Positions 63,160-64,000 of a DNA stretch of 64,000 nt are shown here, in pieces. The stretch comes from UBA5078 sp051252515 (lineage in GTDB: Bacteria > Pseudomonadota > Gammaproteobacteria > Pseudomonadales > Pseudohongiellaceae): the NCBI GenBank assembly GCA_051252515.1, contig JBPOFS010000006.1, positions 124,001 through 188,000 of the forward strand, written 5' to 3'. The notes beneath the pieces were generated by a model. It ran no database searches, was not told the DNA's origin, and saw only the letters and a list, made by a program, of their open reading frames with translations. The translations under genes and the position numbers were made by a program. How positions within the stretch are numbered: the stretch's first letter is position 1; each line of letters begins with the position of its first letter.

Positions 63160-64000
63160 TTATCCGCCCATCAACACTCCACCGTATTGCACAAAGAATG
63201 GCGCAAATACTAACGATAGAATGGCTGAGAGTTTGATCAGGATATTCAACGAGGGGCCAGAAGTATCCTTCAATGGATCCCCCACCGTATCACCCACTAC
63301 AGCCGCTTTATGCACCTCGGAGCCTTTACCTCCTAAGTTGCCCGCTTCGACATATTTCTTCGCATTGTCCCAGGCACCGCCACTATTGGATGATGCGATA
63401 GCCAACACGCCTCCCGTGATCAAAGATCCAGCGAGAATCCCTGCCACAGCAGGCACACCGAATAAGAAGCCCACCACTAAAGGTGTCCCCATTATCAATA
63501 CCCCCGGTGCAATCATTTCACGCAAAGCCGCTTTCGTAGAAATAGCGACACACTGCGCATAATCAGGCTGTGCCGTGCCTTCCATGATGCCTGGAATAGT
63601 ATTGAATTGACGTCGCACTTCCTCAATCATATCGAAGGCTGCCTTTCCAACAGACTTCATCGTCATTGCCGTAAATAGGAAAGGTAATACCGCCCCCATA
63701 AACAAGCTGACAAACACGATAGGATCGAGCAAATTAATAGAGCCTAACAAATCATACTCGTCACCTCGTTGCTCTTTCATCAACGCATCAGCGCTCGTAA
63801 GAAAAGCAGCAAACAACGCTAATGACGTTAGGATAGCCGCGCCGATAGCAAAGCCTTTTCCAATGGCTGCTGTCGTGTTCCCCGCTGAATCTAAGATATC
63901 AGTACGACGACGTACTTCTTTATCAAGCCCCGCCATCTCCGCGATGCCACCGGCGTTATCAGCCACCGGGCCATAGGCATCAATCGTCAACGCAATGGCC
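63160..64000 (-). CDS. hppA: Membrane-bound pyrophosphatase (HppA), C-terminal part
   Basis: The gene runs off the window end; about 280 C-terminal residues are visible with about seven membrane helices. Signature D-A-Y-G-P-V-A-D-N-A-G-G-I-A-E-M and G-N-T-T-A-A-I-G-K-G. The Ala and Gly at the positions that in K+-independent enzymes are Lys and Thr mark a K+-dependent type, which may pump Na+, H+ or both. The C terminus has G-D-T-V-G-D-P-L-K-D-T-S-G-P. Confidence 0.95.
   Translation of the reverse strand, partial: AIALTIDAYGPVADNAGGIAEMAGLDKEVRRRTDILDSAGNTTAAIGKGFAIGAAILTSLALFAAFLTSADALMKEQRGDEYDLLGSINLLDPIVFVSLFMGAVLPFLFTAMTMKSVGKAAFDMIEEVRRQFNTIPGIMEGTAQPDYAQCVAISTKAALREMIAPGVLIMGTPLVVGFLFGVPAVAGILAGSLITGGVLAIASSNSGGAWDNAKKYVEAGNLGGKGSEVHKAAVVGDTVGDPLKDTSGPSLNILIKLSAILSLVFAPFFVQYGGVLMGG

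Overview
The window looks like ordinary, gene-dense chromosome of a free-living gammaproteobacterium, probably marine and related to the Pseudomonadales/Cellvibrionales. The basis is gene order, which from memory follows the Pseudomonas chromosome for about 60 kb (mutT/argJ/secA/lpxC/dcw/rnpB/rsmI-lpoA-yraN-diaA-dolP/sspBA/pet/rpsI-rplM/zapE/cysD-cysNC/algW/hisDG/murA/kds-lpt/rpoN-ptsN-rapZ-ptsO). The cytochrome b carries PVWY, the beta/gamma form of the Qo motif. Base composition looks even throughout. I see no IS elements, prophage, tRNAs, CRISPR arrays or integration scars.

Layout. 1-5.3 kb: end of a secreted protein, a MutT/ThiE-like fusion, argJ and secA. 5.4-24.8 kb: an M23 peptidase, lpxC and a complete dcw cell-wall/division cluster, all on the minus strand (mraZ-rsmH-ftsL-ftsI-murE-murF-mraY-murD-ftsW-murG-murC-ddl-ftsQ-ftsA-ftsZ), driven from a promoter with a clear MraZ operator. 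24.95-25.34 kb: RNase P RNA. 25.5-28.7 kb: ydbH-ynbE-ydbL (envelope lipid transport). 28.7-33.3 kb: rsmI and lpoA-yraN-diaA-dolP. 33.3-38.3 kb: sspBA, a bc1 operon in which cytochromes b and c1 are one reading frame, and rpsI-rplM. 38.4-43.3 kb: zapE, zapG and cysD-cysNC sulfate activation. 43.3-49.6 kb: a Nif3-like protein, an AlgW/DegS protease, hisD-hisG, murA, ibaG and mlaC. 49.9-58.3 kb: yrbG-kdsD-kdsC-lptC-lptA-lptB-rpoN-ptsN-rapZ-ptsO-yjgA. 58.3-64 kb: a LysR regulator divergent from a DUF4212/sodium:solute symporter pair, mrp, an unrecognised secreted protein and the 3' part of a membrane pyrophosphatase gene.

Most genes serve the envelope: peptidoglycan precursors (Mur, Ddl, MraY), their polymerisation (FtsW, FtsI, LpoA), the divisome (FtsLQAZ, ZapE, ZapG), lipid A/Kdo/LPS transport (LpxC, KdsCD, LptABC), phospholipid transport (YdbH, YnbE, MlaC), envelope stress (AlgW, DolP) and secretion (SecA).

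I found no clearly new multigene system. The best leads are local: the fused b/c1 gene with a changed Rieske cluster-box I, a sigma-54 type promoter in front of rpoN, a 10-bp-phased MraZ operator, an operator-like perfect palindrome at the cysD start site, 11-bp-phased repeats before ynbE, loss of hpf from the rpoN locus and of mlaFEDB from the mla locus, and several perfect palindromic hairpins that lack a U tract.
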